NCBI RefSeq assembly: GCF_036227105.1
Contig: NZ_CP109434.1
Span: 3,104,001 to 3,168,000, forward strand
Reading direction: 5' to 3'
Length of the DNA stretch: 64,000 nucleotides
From: Amycolatopsis sp. NBC_01488
GTDB lineage: Bacteria; Actinomycetota; Actinomycetes; Mycobacteriales; Pseudonocardiaceae
The notes beneath the pieces were generated by a model that worked only from the letters and a program-made list of their open reading frames with translations, made no database searches and was not told the DNA's origin. Position 1 is the stretch's first letter; the number at the start of each line of letters is the position of its first letter. Shown piece by piece: positions 16,168 through 24,460 of this stretch. Position numbers and translations under genes: made by a program.

Positions 16168-16599
16168 ATGCGGTCCCTTCGAGCCGAGACGTTCACCCAG
16201 GTGATCGACGCCGTCTTCGCCTGCAACGGCGGTTTCTTGGCCGCGGGCGACGCGCTGACGGAGCCGGTCGGCCTGACGGCGGCGCAGTGGCAGGTCCTCG
16301 GCTTCCTCGAGGACGGCCCGGCGACCGCCGCGGAGGTGGCACGCCGCCGAGGGCTGCGCCGGCAGAGCGTGCAGGAGACGGTGAACCGCTTGCTGCGCAA
16401 CGGAATGCTCGACCGCCTGCCGAACCCGGCCGACGCGCGGGCGCCGCTGCTGTCGTTGACGCGGCGGGCGAAGGGGGCGATGCGCGAGCTGGGGGCGGCG
16501 CAGGCCGCCTGGGCGGAGAACGTGGCGGAATCGGTGTCCCAGGAGGATCTGGAGACGACGTTGCGGACGTTGCGACGGCTGCGCGAGATCCTCGCTTGA
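16168..16599 (+). CDS. MarR-family transcriptional regulator
   Basis: A 143-residue winged-helix regulator. The helix-turn-helix region is TAAQWQVLGFLEDGPATAAE then VARRRGLRRQSVQETVNRLL, and the wing is PNPADARAPLLSLTRRAK. ATG 16168 follows directly on the divergent intergenic palindrome at 16132-16149. Ligand unknown. Confidence 0.87.
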   Translation: MRSLRAETFTQVIDAVFACNGGFLAAGDALTEPVGLTAAQWQVLGFLEDGPATAAEVARRRGLRRQSVQETVNRLLRNGMLDRLPNPADARAPLLSLTRRAKGAMRELGAAQAAWAENVAESVSQEDLETTLRTLRRLREILA

Positions 16600-16602
16600 G
16601 GC

Positions 16603-17058
16603 TTACTTCGCCACGCCGGGACCGGGGAGCGGGTCGATGTCGCGGGCGTGCATCGACTCGCCGCAGTGGGTGCAGCGCAGGTCGACGGTGGTGATCTCGC
16701 CGCACGCGTGGTGCCGGTAGAGCACCGGCGGGCCGGCCTCTTCCGCGAGCCACTTGTCACCCCAGCGGGTCATGACCATCAGCATGTCCACCAGCTCGGT
16801 GCCCTTTTCGGTGAGGAGGTACTCGTAGCGCGGCCGCCGGTCGTACGGGCGTCGTTCGACGATGCCCTGGTCGACGAGGTGGTGCAGGCGCTCGGTGAGG
16901 ACCTTGCGCGAGATGCCGAGATCGGCCTGGATCTGCTCGAAGCGGCTGATCCCGACCCACACGTCCCGCAGGATCAGCGGGGACCACGGCTCGCCGATGA
17001 CGTCGAGGGTGCGCGCGATCGAGCACGCGGCCAGGTCGCTGAAGTTCGTGCGCTGCAT
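16603..17058 (-). CDS. HxlR-family regulator with a C-terminal zinc-ribbon-like motif
   Basis: A 151-residue HxlR-type winged-helix protein. CSIARTLDVIGEPWSPLILR and RKVLTERLHHLVDQGIVERR are the conserved HxlR helices. After about residue 110 it adds RHHACGEITTVDLRCTHCGE, whose cysteines look like a metal-binding knuckle. HxlR proteins sense aldehydes or quinones in characterised cases. It is divergent from a reductase-like gene across an inverted repeat at 17080-17094. Confidence 0.85.
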   Translation of the reverse strand: MQRTNFSDLAACSIARTLDVIGEPWSPLILRDVWVGISRFEQIQADLGISRKVLTERLHHLVDQGIVERRPYDRRPRYEYLLTEKGTELVDMLMVMTRWGDKWLAEEAGPPVLYRHHACGEITTVDLRCTHCGESMHARDIDPLPGPGVAK

Positions 17059-17079
17059 GAGGCCACTTTAGCACTCGGG

Positions 17080-17094
17080 GTTCCCTTAAGGAAC
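17080..17094. promoter_or_regulatory. Inverted-repeat operator of the HxlR regulator
   Basis: GTTCCCTTAAGGAAC is palindromic except for one pair. It lies 22 bp upstream of the regulator start and 55 bp upstream of the reductase gene. A related half-site CCTCAAGGAA lies at 17120-17129. Confidence 0.6.
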
Positions 17095-17148
17095 TTGGAC
17101 TGCTACGGTTCTGGAGTCTCCTCAAGGAATGCAGGAAGGATCGCAGCG

Positions 17149-17736
17149 ATGAGCAAGGTCTTCAGCGCCCACGCGGTGTCGGTGGACGGGTACATCACCG
17201 GCCGCGACGCCGGCCCGGGGCACGGTCTCGGCGACGGCGGGACCCTCTTCGACTGGTACACCGACGGTGACACGCAGAGCCGGGTGTTCGACTTCTTCAA
17301 GCTCAGCGAACCGAGCGCCCGCGTGTTCGACGGCCTCGCCGGTCGCGTCGGCGCGGTCGTGGCCGGCCGCACCACCTATGAGGATTCGGATCACTTCGGC
17401 GGCGGCAGCCCGCACCCGGGCGCCCCGCTCTTCCTGGTCAGCCACCGCCCGGCGCCTGAGCTGACCGACCGGCAGACCCTGGTGGGCGACATCAAGGAAG
17501 CCATCGAGGCCGCGCGTGAAGCCGCGGGCGGGAAGGACGTCGGCCTCATGGGCGGCGGCGTCCTGACCGCGGCGCTGGCGGCGGGGCTCGTCGACGAGAT
17601 CGTCCTCCACCAGGTGCCGATCCTGCTCGGCGCCGGCCGGCCGTTCTTCCGGGAGCTGCCTTCGCACGTACGGTTGCGGCTCGTCGAAGCCGTTCCCGCG
17701 CCCGGTGTCACCCACCTCCACTACGCAGTCGCCTGA
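17149..17736 (+). CDS. Dihydrofolate reductase (RibD C-terminal-like) family protein
   Basis: A 195-residue protein of the RibD-C/DHFR-like fold. It starts MSKVFSAHAVSVDGYITGRD, has AVVAGRTTYEDSDHFGG (NADPH-binding edge), VGLMGGGVLTAALAAGLVDE and PILLGAGRPFF. These proteins are NADPH reductases of mostly unknown substrate. ATG 17149 has AGGAAGGA upstream. It forms a pair with the PPOX gene 24 bp downstream, under the divergent HxlR regulator. Confidence 0.87.
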   Translation: MSKVFSAHAVSVDGYITGRDAGPGHGLGDGGTLFDWYTDGDTQSRVFDFFKLSEPSARVFDGLAGRVGAVVAGRTTYEDSDHFGGGSPHPGAPLFLVSHRPAPELTDRQTLVGDIKEAIEAAREAAGGKDVGLMGGGVLTAALAAGLVDEIVLHQVPILLGAGRPFFRELPSHVRLRLVEAVPAPGVTHLHYAVA

Positions 17737-17760
17737 CCCCTCGACCCGAAGGAGATCACC

Positions 17761-18144
17761 ATGCTCAACGCCGACGTCCGTCGAATCGTCGCCACCACCG
17801 CGATCGGCCACCTCGCCACCCTGCTGCCCGACGGCGCGCCGCACTCCGTCCCGGTGTGGGTCGACCCGCAGGGCGACCACATCGCGATCATGACCGGACC
17901 GGACTCGGTCAAGGCCCGCAACCTCCGCCGCGACCCGCGGGTGGCGCTCTCCCTGACCCCGGTGGACAACCCGTTCGAGCCCGTGGTCATCCGCGGTCGC
18001 GTGGTCGAATGGATCGACGGGGACGCCGGCTGGGAGATCGTCGACCGGATCGCGACCAAGTACATCGGCCAGCCGTATTCGCGGGAGCAGGTGCGGGTGG
18101 TCGGGCTGATCGAGGTCGACCGGCAGAGCGTCGGAATGGGCTGA
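17761..18144 (+). CDS. PPOX-class (F420/FMN-dependent) oxidoreductase
   Basis: A 127-residue split-barrel flavin/F420 enzyme. LATLLPDGAPHSVPVWVDPQ and GPDSVKARNLRRDPRVALS are the family's cofactor-binding stretches, and the C-terminus YIGQPYSREQVRVVGLI fits TIGR03618-type enzymes. AAGGAGATCACC precedes the ATG. The reaction is unknown. It is convergent with a TetR gene only two bases away. Confidence 0.87.
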   Translation: MLNADVRRIVATTAIGHLATLLPDGAPHSVPVWVDPQGDHIAIMTGPDSVKARNLRRDPRVALSLTPVDNPFEPVVIRGRVVEWIDGDAGWEIVDRIATKYIGQPYSREQVRVVGLIEVDRQSVGMG

Positions 18145-18146
18145 CG

Positions 18147-18728
18147 TCAGTCCGGCTTGATGCCCAGCAGCGTGAGGAACGTGCGGAACCCGGCCGGCAT
18201 GTCGACCTCCTCCGGGTCGAGGAGCCACTGCAGCTGCAGGCCGTCCAGGACCGCGATCGCGATCGGCGCCAGCTGCTCCGGCGTCGCACCCGGCGGCAGT
18301 TCGTCGCGGTGGCGTTCGAGCATCTGGGCCATGCCCGCCCGGACCCGCTCGTACCGGTCGTGGAAGTACTCGCGCGCCGGGTGGTCCTCCGTGACGCTGT
18401 CCGCCGACAGCACCGTGTAGGTCTGGACGATCCCCGGCCGGGTTGCGTTGTAGTCGACCAGGTCGGCCAGCTGGTTGACCGTCATCGCCGACTCGTCGCC
18501 CGGCGGGGCGTGCCCGAAGTGCAGCAGGTCCCACTCGTCGCGGGTCTCCAGCACCGCCGTCAGCAAGTCCTCCTTCGTGGGGAAGTAGTGCATCAGCCCT
18601 TGCTGCGTCAGCCCGACGCGGTCGGCCACCGCCGCCAGCGAAGTACCGCGATAGCCGCGTTCGGCGATCACTTCGAACGCCGCTCGGACGATGCTCGCGC
18701 GGCGGTCGGCGCCCCTGGCCCGGGTCAT
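18147..18728 (-). CDS. TetR-family regulator
   Basis: A 193-residue TetR protein. The HTH is ERGYRGTSLAAVADRVGLTQ then GLMHYFPTKEDLLTAVL (residues about 23-60); the rest is the ligand-binding domain with a PAREYFHDRYERVRAG helix. It is divergent from a GH3 glucosidase, with an inverted repeat in the 74-bp gap. Control of that gene and of itself is likely. Confidence 0.9.
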   Translation of the reverse strand: MTRARGADRRASIVRAAFEVIAERGYRGTSLAAVADRVGLTQQGLMHYFPTKEDLLTAVLETRDEWDLLHFGHAPPGDESAMTVNQLADLVDYNATRPGIVQTYTVLSADSVTEDHPAREYFHDRYERVRAGMAQMLERHRDELPPGATPEQLAPIAIAVLDGLQLQWLLDPEEVDMPAGFRTFLTLLGIKPD

Positions 18729-18771
18729 GATCCCGAGCCTACGGGACGAGCCGTCACGGAAGCGTAACGTT

Positions 18772-18798
18772 CACTACTCGCCGCCAGGTAGAGTAGTG
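18772..18798. promoter_or_regulatory. Probable TetR operator upstream of the GH3 gene
   Basis: CACTACTC (18772-18779) and GAGTAGTG (18791-18798) are perfect inverted repeats with an 11-bp spacer. The right arm ends four bases before the glucosidase ATG, so bound protein would block translation start or promoter. Confidence 0.7.
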
Positions 18799-18802
18799 CG
18801 CC

Positions 18803-21229
18803 ATGAGCTTCGACGTCGACGCGCTGCTGGCCGAGCTCGACCTGGACACCAAGGCGAACCTGCTCGCCGGTCAGGACGTCTGGAGCCTGCCCGCGCTCCC
18901 GCGGATCGGACTCCGGTCGCTGGTGCTCTCCGACGGCCCGGTCGGCGTCCGCGGCGTCCGGTGGAGCCCGGACGACCCCTCGGTGACGCTCCCCAGCCCG
19001 TCGGCCCTCGCCGCGAGCTGGGACCCGCGCCTGGCCGTGCGCGCCGGCCGGCTGCTCGCGCAGGAGGCCCGCCGCAAGGGCGTGCACGTCCTGCTCGCCC
19101 CGACGGTCAACCTCCAGCGCTCGCCGCTGGGCGGCCGCCACTTCGAGTGCTACTCGGAAGATCCCCTCCTCACCGGGATGATCGGCGCCGGCTTCGTCAC
19201 CGGCGTGCAGGACGGCGGGGTCGCCGTCACGGTCAAGCACTTCGTCGCCAACGACTTCGAGACCGAGCGCTTCACCGCCGACGTCCACGTCGGCGAACGC
19301 GCCTTGCGCGAGCTCTACCTCGCGCCGTTCGAGCTCATCGTCCGGCGGGCGAAGCCGTGGGGGATCATGGCCGCCTACAACAGCGTCAACGGCGTCACGA
19401 TGACCCAGCACGCCGAACTGCTCAACGGCGTGCTGCGCGACGAATGGGGCTTCGACGGCTTCGTCGTCTCCGACTGGCTGGCCGCGCGCGACACCGTCGC
19501 CTCCGCCAACGGCGGCCTCGACGTCGCGATGCCCGGCCCCCGCACGGTCTTCGGCGAACAGCTCGCGGAAGCCGTGCGCGGCGGCGAAGTCGACGAAGAG
19601 GTCGTCGACGACATGGTCCGCCGCGTGCTCCTGCTGGCCCACCGGACCGGCGCGCTCGGCAGCGGCCCCGCTCCTCTTCAGTCCGATGTGGACGGTGAAG
19701 GGGTCGCGCGCGAGATCGCGCACCGGTCGTTCGTGCTGCTCAACAACGAAACCGGCCTGCTGCCCCTGCGCGAACCGCGGAGCATCGCCCTGATCGGCGC
19801 GCTCGCCGCCGACCCCAAGATCCTCGGCGGCGGCAGCGCCACCGTGTTCCCCGATCACATCGTCTCCCCTCTCGACGGCCTCCGGAAGGCCGTTCCCCCG
19901 GGCACCGACCTCGCGTTCGCCATCGGTGCCGATCCGCGGACGACGCTACCGCCGGCCACCGACAATTTCCGGCTCCGCGCGACCGCCAAGGCGGCAGACG
20001 GCACCCGATTGGCTGAATTTCCGCTCAGGGAAGCCAAGATCACCTGGATCGGCGAGCTGCCGAGCGGACTCGACCTGGCCACGCTCGCGTCCGTCGAAAT
20101 CGCGGGCACGTACCTGCCGGAGCGAAGCGGCACCCACACGTTCGCCGTCACGGGCCCCGGCGACCTCCGCCTCACCGTCGCCGGCCAGACCCTCTTCGAC
20201 GGCGTCAACCTGCCCGAAGGCGGGGACGTCTTCACATCGATCATGCAGGTGATCGAGCAGCGCCGGGAGGTCGAGCTGACGGCGGGCGAGCTCGTCGACG
20301 TCAGCCTGACGTACTGGATCCCGTCGGAGATGGCGGAGTTCGCGCGCGGCACCTTCGCCTGGGTCACCTTCGCGCTCGGCCACCGCGGCCCGGTCCTCGA
20401 CCCCGACGCCGCGCTCGACGAAGCCGTTGCCCTGGCGGGGAAGTCCGACGTCGCGGTCGTCGTGGTCGGCACCACCGCCGAGGTCGAAAGCGAAGGCTTC
20501 GACCGGACTTCCCTCACCCTGCCCGGACGGCAGGACGAACTGGTCACCAGGGTCGCGGAGGCCAACCCGAACACCGTGGTCGTCGTCAACGCCGGTTCGC
20601 CGGTGGAGCTGCCGTGGCGCGACGACGTCGCCGCGGTGCTGCTCACCTGGTTCCCCGGCCAGGCGGGCGGCGACGCCCTTGCCGACGTCCTGTTCGGCCT
20701 CGAAGAACCCGGCGGTCGCCTGCCGACGACCTGGCCGGCGAAGCTCGAAGACGCGCCGGTCACCGACGTGACACCGGAAGAAGGCGTTCTCGAGTACGGC
20801 GAAGGCGTGTACATCGGCTACAGCGCCTACGCCGGCACAGAGACGCAACCCGCGTACTGGTTCGGCCACGGCCAGGGCTACACGACCTGGGTGTACGAAG
20901 AGCTGGACGTCTTCCCGGACGACGAAGGCGGCGCGCGCGTCCGAGTCCGCGTACGCAACTCAGGGCGGCGAAGGGGGCGAGAGATCGTCCAGATCTATCT
21001 GGCCCCGACCGAGCGCGGCGACCGGCCGCCGCGCTGGCTCGCCGGGTTCGCGAGCGTCGAAGCCGGGCCCGGCGAAGCCGTCGAGACCGACATCCCCATC
21101 CGGCCGCGGTCGGCGGAAGTCTGGCGCGACGGCTGGCAGCACATCGCCGGCGAGTACGTCCTGGAGGCTTCGCACTCCTACGCGCAGCCGCGGCTGAGCA
21201 CGCGCGTCGTCCTCCAGAAAATCCGTTGA
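18803..21229 (+). CDS. GH3 beta-glucosidase with inserted PA14 domain
   Basis: An 808-residue glycoside hydrolase family 3 enzyme without signal peptide, so probably intracellular. The N-terminal barrel has VTVKHFVANDFETER and the nucleophile Asp224 in GFDGFVVSDW. The second domain is interrupted from about residue 400 to 530 by a PA14-like insert (SGTHTFAVTGPGDLRLTVAG). A fibronectin-III-like domain ends the protein. The insert shapes oligosaccharide specificity in known GH3-PA14 enzymes. Repression by the divergent TetR is inferred. The codons at 19682-19693 hold one copy of the 13-mer. Confidence 0.92.
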   Translation: MSFDVDALLAELDLDTKANLLAGQDVWSLPALPRIGLRSLVLSDGPVGVRGVRWSPDDPSVTLPSPSALAASWDPRLAVRAGRLLAQEARRKGVHVLLAPTVNLQRSPLGGRHFECYSEDPLLTGMIGAGFVTGVQDGGVAVTVKHFVANDFETERFTADVHVGERALRELYLAPFELIVRRAKPWGIMAAYNSVNGVTMTQHAELLNGVLRDEWGFDGFVVSDWLAARDTVASANGGLDVAMPGPRTVFGEQLAEAVRGGEVDEEVVDDMVRRVLLLAHRTGALGSGPAPLQSDVDGEGVAREIAHRSFVLLNNETGLLPLREPRSIALIGALAADPKILGGGSATVFPDHIVSPLDGLRKAVPPGTDLAFAIGADPRTTLPPATDNFRLRATAKAADGTRLAEFPLREAKITWIGELPSGLDLATLASVEIAGTYLPERSGTHTFAVTGPGDLRLTVAGQTLFDGVNLPEGGDVFTSIMQVIEQRREVELTAGELVDVSLTYWIPSEMAEFARGTFAWVTFALGHRGPVLDPDAALDEAVALAGKSDVAVVVVGTTAEVESEGFDRTSLTLPGRQDELVTRVAEANPNTVVVVNAGSPVELPWRDDVAAVLLTWFPGQAGGDALADVLFGLEEPGGRLPTTWPAKLEDAPVTDVTPEEGVLEYGEGVYIGYSAYAGTETQPAYWFGHGQGYTTWVYEELDVFPDDEGGARVRVRVRNSGRRRGREIVQIYLAPTERGDRPPRWLAGFASVEAGPGEAVETDIPIRPRSAEVWRDGWQHIAGEYVLEASHSYAQPRLSTRVVLQKIR

Positions 21230-21254
21230 CGCGCGGCGCGCGAGTCCCTAACTT
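21226..21254 (+). promoter_or_regulatory. Consensus-like promoter for the GNAT leader transcript
   Basis: -35 TTGACG (21226-21231), spacer exactly 17 bp, -10 TAACTT (21249-21254). The -35 overlaps the glucosidase stop codon. Transcription would start near 21261, a few bases before the first tiny reading frame. Confidence 0.65.
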
Positions 21255-21267
21255 CACGCAGGCACCC

Positions 21268-21297
21268 ATGATCAGCGAAAGGAGGTGGGTCCGATGA
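21268..21297 (+). CDS. Leader peptide ORF 1 (9 residues), candidate
   Basis: ATG 21268 encodes MISERRWVR and stops at TGA 21295-21297, overlapping the next ATG as ATGA. There is no Shine-Dalgarno; its start lies within about ten bases of the expected transcript end. It is supported only by its position between a good promoter and a second leader ORF. Confidence 0.35.
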   Translation: MISERRWVR

Positions 21298-21350
21298 TCA
21301 CGCAACCGATCACGCGCTCCCACCTCGGAACGAGGGTGCCGGGTATCTGA
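21294..21350 (+). CDS. Leader peptide ORF 2 (18 residues), upstream of the GNAT gene
   Basis: ATG 21294 encodes MITQPITRSHLGTRVPGI. A very strong Shine-Dalgarno, AAAGGAGGTGGG, lies just before it. GAGGTGGG (21282-21289), including that site, is perfectly complementary to CCCACCTC (21319-21326) inside the ORF. A competing hairpin between CACCTCG and CGAGGGTG (21321-21338) shares the second arm. Promoter, uORF and exclusive hairpins together look like a translation-dependent attenuator. What it senses is unknown. Confidence 0.55.
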   Translation: MITQPITRSHLGTRVPGI

Positions 21351-21380
21351 CCGGGAGCGCGTACTCCTGGAAGGATTTCC

Positions 21381-22283
21381 ATGACCGAACTGGTCGTGCG
21401 CCCGCTCGAAGCGGGCGAAGAAACACTGTTCACCTCCCTGCCCGACCGCGGACTCGTCGGTCGCAAGCTGCTGGGCAACGACTTCGCCGAGATGGCCGCC
21501 AAGGGCGAGTACCGGCCCGAGTGGGTCTGGCTCGCGCTGCGCGACGACGTCGTCGTGGCGCGGGCCGCGTGGTGGGGGACCCCCAAGGACGACGAGCCGA
21601 TCGCGCTCGACTGGTTCGACTTCACCGACTTCGATGCGGGCGTCGAGCTGCTGAAGCGGGTGCCGCTGCGCGCGGAGTACTCCCTGACCACGCCGCCTGC
21701 CTGGCAGGACGACCCGGACGTCGCGCACGAGGTCACCATCCGCGTCGAGGCGGCCGAGAAGGCGGGCTACCGCAAGCTCGTCGAGCGCTACCGGTTCTGC
21801 TGGACGCCCGGAAACGGCCTGCCGGCCCGAACCGGCAGGCTCGTCTACCTGCCGGAACCGGACGACGACGTGATCCTCGAGGTCTTCAAGCGGGTGCACG
21901 TCGGCAGCCTCGACGCGCACGTGCGGAAGACGATCGAAGAGCACGGGCTCGACGCGGCCGCGCGCGAAGACCTCGACCTCATGCTGTGGATGCCGGCGCC
22001 GCGGGACTGGTGGCGGCTCGCGTACACGCTCGAAGGCGACCTCGTCGGGCTCACGCTGCCGAGCCGCAACGCGTACGACCCGGTGGTCGGCTACGTCGCC
22101 GTCGTGCCGGAGCACCGCGGCCACGGCTACTCGTACGACCTGGTGGTCGAGGCCACGCACGACCTCGTCGGCTACGGCGCCGAGAAGATCGTCGCGGGCA
22201 CCGACGTCGGCAACGTCCCGATGGCCAAGGCGTTCGCGAAGGCGGGCTACCCGGTGACTCAGCACCGCATCGACCTCGTGTGA
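21381..22283 (+). CDS. GNAT-family N-acetyltransferase
   Basis: A 300-residue acetyltransferase. The C-terminal half has the acetyl-CoA loop VGYVAVVPEHRGHGYSYDLV and GTDVGNVPMAKAFAKAGY, which are GNAT motifs A and B. The N-terminal half looks like a second, degenerate GNAT domain, as in mycothiol synthase MshD. ATG 21381 follows GGAAGGA. Substrate unknown. It is the only gene after the leader ORFs and is followed by a strong hairpin, so it is probably a monocistronic unit with its own control. Confidence 0.88.
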   Translation: MTELVVRPLEAGEETLFTSLPDRGLVGRKLLGNDFAEMAAKGEYRPEWVWLALRDDVVVARAAWWGTPKDDEPIALDWFDFTDFDAGVELLKRVPLRAEYSLTTPPAWQDDPDVAHEVTIRVEAAEKAGYRKLVERYRFCWTPGNGLPARTGRLVYLPEPDDDVILEVFKRVHVGSLDAHVRKTIEEHGLDAAAREDLDLMLWMPAPRDWWRLAYTLEGDLVGLTLPSRNAYDPVVGYVAVVPEHRGHGYSYDLVVEATHDLVGYGAEKIVAGTDVGNVPMAKAFAKAGYPVTQHRIDLV

Positions 22284-22290
22284 CGCCGTC

Positions 22291-22320
22291 GGCGGCCGCG
22301 TCTTGCCCGGCGCGGCCGCC
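22291..22320 (+). terminator. Terminator after the GNAT gene
   Basis: GGCGGCCGCG (22291-22300) and CGCGGCCGCC (22311-22320) form a perfect 10-bp stem with a 10-nt loop, eight bases beyond the stop. Confidence 0.7.
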
Positions 22321-22365
22321 GCGCGGTACCGTCGCTAGAGCGATCTATCAAATCAGGGGGATGTG

Positions 22366-22803
22366 ATGGACGTTCTGCAGGAAAAGGGGCTGACCCCGCT
22401 TCGCGCGATCCTGGGCTTCTCGCTGGTCAGCACCACGCTGCACTACACCCACAACGTCGTGCGGGCGGCGGACTACCCGCAGATCCCCGGGATCTCCGTG
22501 CTCGCCGCGCAGATCATCGTGGCGTTCGGCTGGGTGCTGTTCACGGCGTTCGGCTGGCTCGGTCACCGGGAGTACGTGCGCAAGAGCTACCCGCGGGCGC
22601 TGGCGTTCCTGCTGGTCTACTCGCTCTCCGGGCTGGCCAGCGCGGGACACTTCCTCGTCGGCGTGCCGCGGATCCCGGCGTTCTGGTTCGCCACGATCTT
22701 CACCGACTCGGCGGCCGCGCTCGCCCTCTGGGTCTTCCTCACGTGGGCCTGGGCGACCCTCAACCGGGTGACCTCGCGAGATCAAGTTTCTACACAACAT
22801 TGA
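22366..22803 (+). CDS. Small four-helix integral membrane protein
   Basis: A 145-residue protein with about four membrane helices (around 12-28, 42-65, 78-96 and 105-127), for example VLAAQIIVAFGWVLFTAFGW and FATIFTDSAAALALWVFLTW. An LHYTHNVV segment follows the first helix. ATG 22366 lies behind AGGGGGATGTG. No function known. Its stop lies inside the inverted repeat of the boxC promoter. Confidence 0.75.
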   Translation: MDVLQEKGLTPLRAILGFSLVSTTLHYTHNVVRAADYPQIPGISVLAAQIIVAFGWVLFTAFGWLGHREYVRKSYPRALAFLLVYSLSGLASAGHFLVGVPRIPAFWFATIFTDSAAALALWVFLTWAWATLNRVTSRDQVSTQH

Positions 22804-22826
22804 CGTTCGTCGGAACTGTGTAGACA
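22789..22826 (+). promoter_or_regulatory. boxC promoter/operator, possibly leaderless
   Basis: TCTACACA (22789-22796) and TGTGTAGA (22817-22824) are perfect 8-bp inverted repeats 20 bp apart. TTGACG (22800-22805) could serve as -35 and TAGACA (22821-22826) as -10, although the 15-bp spacing is short. A start about ten bases on would coincide with the boxC GTG (22836). An aromatic-responsive repressor binding here is an inference. Confidence 0.55.
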
Positions 22827-22835
22827 CTCGGGTGA

Positions 22836-24455
22836 GTGACCACCACCACACCGGTGACCTTCGACCGCCGTCCGGACGAGTACCGCCACTGGCGCCTCCA
22901 CGTCGACGGGGAGGTGGCGTGGCTGGAAATGGACGTCGACGAGCAGGGCGGCCTCGTCGAGGGCTACGAGCTCAAGCTCAACTCCTACGACCTCGGCGTC
23001 GACATCGAGCTGTACGACGCCACCCAGCGGCTGCGGTTCGAGCACCCCGAGGTGCGCGTGGTGGTGGTGACCAGCGCGAAGGACAAGGTGTTCTGCGCCG
23101 GTGCGAACATCCGGATGCTCGCCGCGTCCGAGCACCACTGGAAGGTCAACTTCTGCAAGTTCACCAACGAGACGCGCAACGGCATGGAGGACGCCACCGA
23201 GCACTCCGGCCAGACGTACGTCGCCGCGGTGAACGGCACCTGCGCGGGCGGCGGCTACGAGATCGCGCTGGCCTGCGACAAGATCCTGCTGATCGACGAC
23301 AACTCCTCGACCGTCGCGCTGCCGGAAGTACCGCTGCTCGGCGTGCTGCCCGGTACCGGCGGGCTCACCCGGGTCGTCGACAAGCGGCGCGTGCGCCGGG
23401 ACCTCGCCGACGTCTTCGCGACGCGCCCCGACGGCGTCAAGGGCAAGACGGCCGTCGACTGGCGGCTGGTCGACGAACTGGTGCCGCGCCAAGGGTTCCG
23501 CGAGGCCGTGGCGAAGCGGGCGCGCGAGATCGCCCGCGAGTCCGGCCGCACCGGCGAGGGCGGCATCGAGCTGACCCCGCTGGAACATCGCCATGTCGAC
23601 ATCGAAGTGCGCAAGGACCAGGCGACCATCACGATCAAGGGACCCGAGAACGACCCCGGTGACCTGCACGAAGAAGGCGCGAACGGCTGGTTCCTCGCGA
23701 TGACCCGCGAGCTGGACGACGCCATCCTGCGGCTGCGCACCAACGAGGTCGAAGCCGGCACGTGGATCCTGAAGACCGTGGGCGACCCGGAGAAGGTCCT
23801 CGCCCACGAGCAGACGGTCCTCGGCGGGAAGGACTGGCTGGCCAACGAGATCACGCACTACTTCAAGCGCACGCTCAAGCGCCTCGACGTCACCAGCCGC
23901 AGCCTGGTCGCGCTCATCGAGCCCGGCAGCTGCTTCGCCGGGTCGCTGCTGGAGATCGCGCTGGCCGCGGACCGGCAGTACATCCTCGACGGCCCGCCGA
24001 TCGACGACGAAGATTCCGACGAACGCGCCACGATCAGGCTGTCCGAAGCCAACTTCGGCGCGTTCCCGATGGGCAACGGCCTGACCCGCCTGCAGACGCG
24101 GTTCTACGGCGACGACGACCACCTCGCGTGGCTCGCGCGCGAAAAGGACCACGAGCTGAGTGCGGCCGAAGCCGTCGAACTCGGCCTGGTCACCGACGCG
24201 CCGGACGACCTCGACTGGGAGGACGAGATCCGGATCGCGCTCGAAGGCCGCGCGTCGCTGTCCCCGGACGCGCTCACCGGGATGGAGGCCAACCACCGGT
24301 TCGTGGGTCCCGAGACCATCGAGACCAAGATCTTCGGCCGGCTGGCGGCTTGGCAGAACTGGATTTTCACCCGGCCGAACGCGTCCGGGCCGGAAGGCGC
24401 GCTGCGCCGATACGGTACGGGTCAGAAGGCCGTCTTCGACAGGAAGCGGGTCTAG
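22836..24455 (+). CDS. boxC: 2,3-epoxybenzoyl-CoA dihydrolase BoxC
   Basis: A 539-residue protein made of two crotonase-like halves, the BoxC architecture. VVTSAKDKVFCAGANIRML and NGTCAGGGYEIALACDKILL lie in the first half, and LVALIEPGSCFAGSLLEIAL with SEANFGAFPMGNGLTRL in the second. It opens the ring of 2,3-epoxybenzoyl-CoA by hydrolysis to an aldehyde and formate. GTG 22836 (TTTTPVTFDRR) is preferred over GTG 22832, which is out of frame. First gene of boxC-boxB-ligase-amidohydrolase. Confidence 0.95.
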   Translation: MTTTTPVTFDRRPDEYRHWRLHVDGEVAWLEMDVDEQGGLVEGYELKLNSYDLGVDIELYDATQRLRFEHPEVRVVVVTSAKDKVFCAGANIRMLAASEHHWKVNFCKFTNETRNGMEDATEHSGQTYVAAVNGTCAGGGYEIALACDKILLIDDNSSTVALPEVPLLGVLPGTGGLTRVVDKRRVRRDLADVFATRPDGVKGKTAVDWRLVDELVPRQGFREAVAKRAREIARESGRTGEGGIELTPLEHRHVDIEVRKDQATITIKGPENDPGDLHEEGANGWFLAMTRELDDAILRLRTNEVEAGTWILKTVGDPEKVLAHEQTVLGGKDWLANEITHYFKRTLKRLDVTSRSLVALIEPGSCFAGSLLEIALAADRQYILDGPPIDDEDSDERATIRLSEANFGAFPMGNGLTRLQTRFYGDDDHLAWLAREKDHELSAAEAVELGLVTDAPDDLDWEDEIRIALEGRASLSPDALTGMEANHRFVGPETIETKIFGRLAAWQNWIFTRPNASGPEGALRRYGTGQKAVFDRKRV

Positions 24456-24460
24456 CGCAG

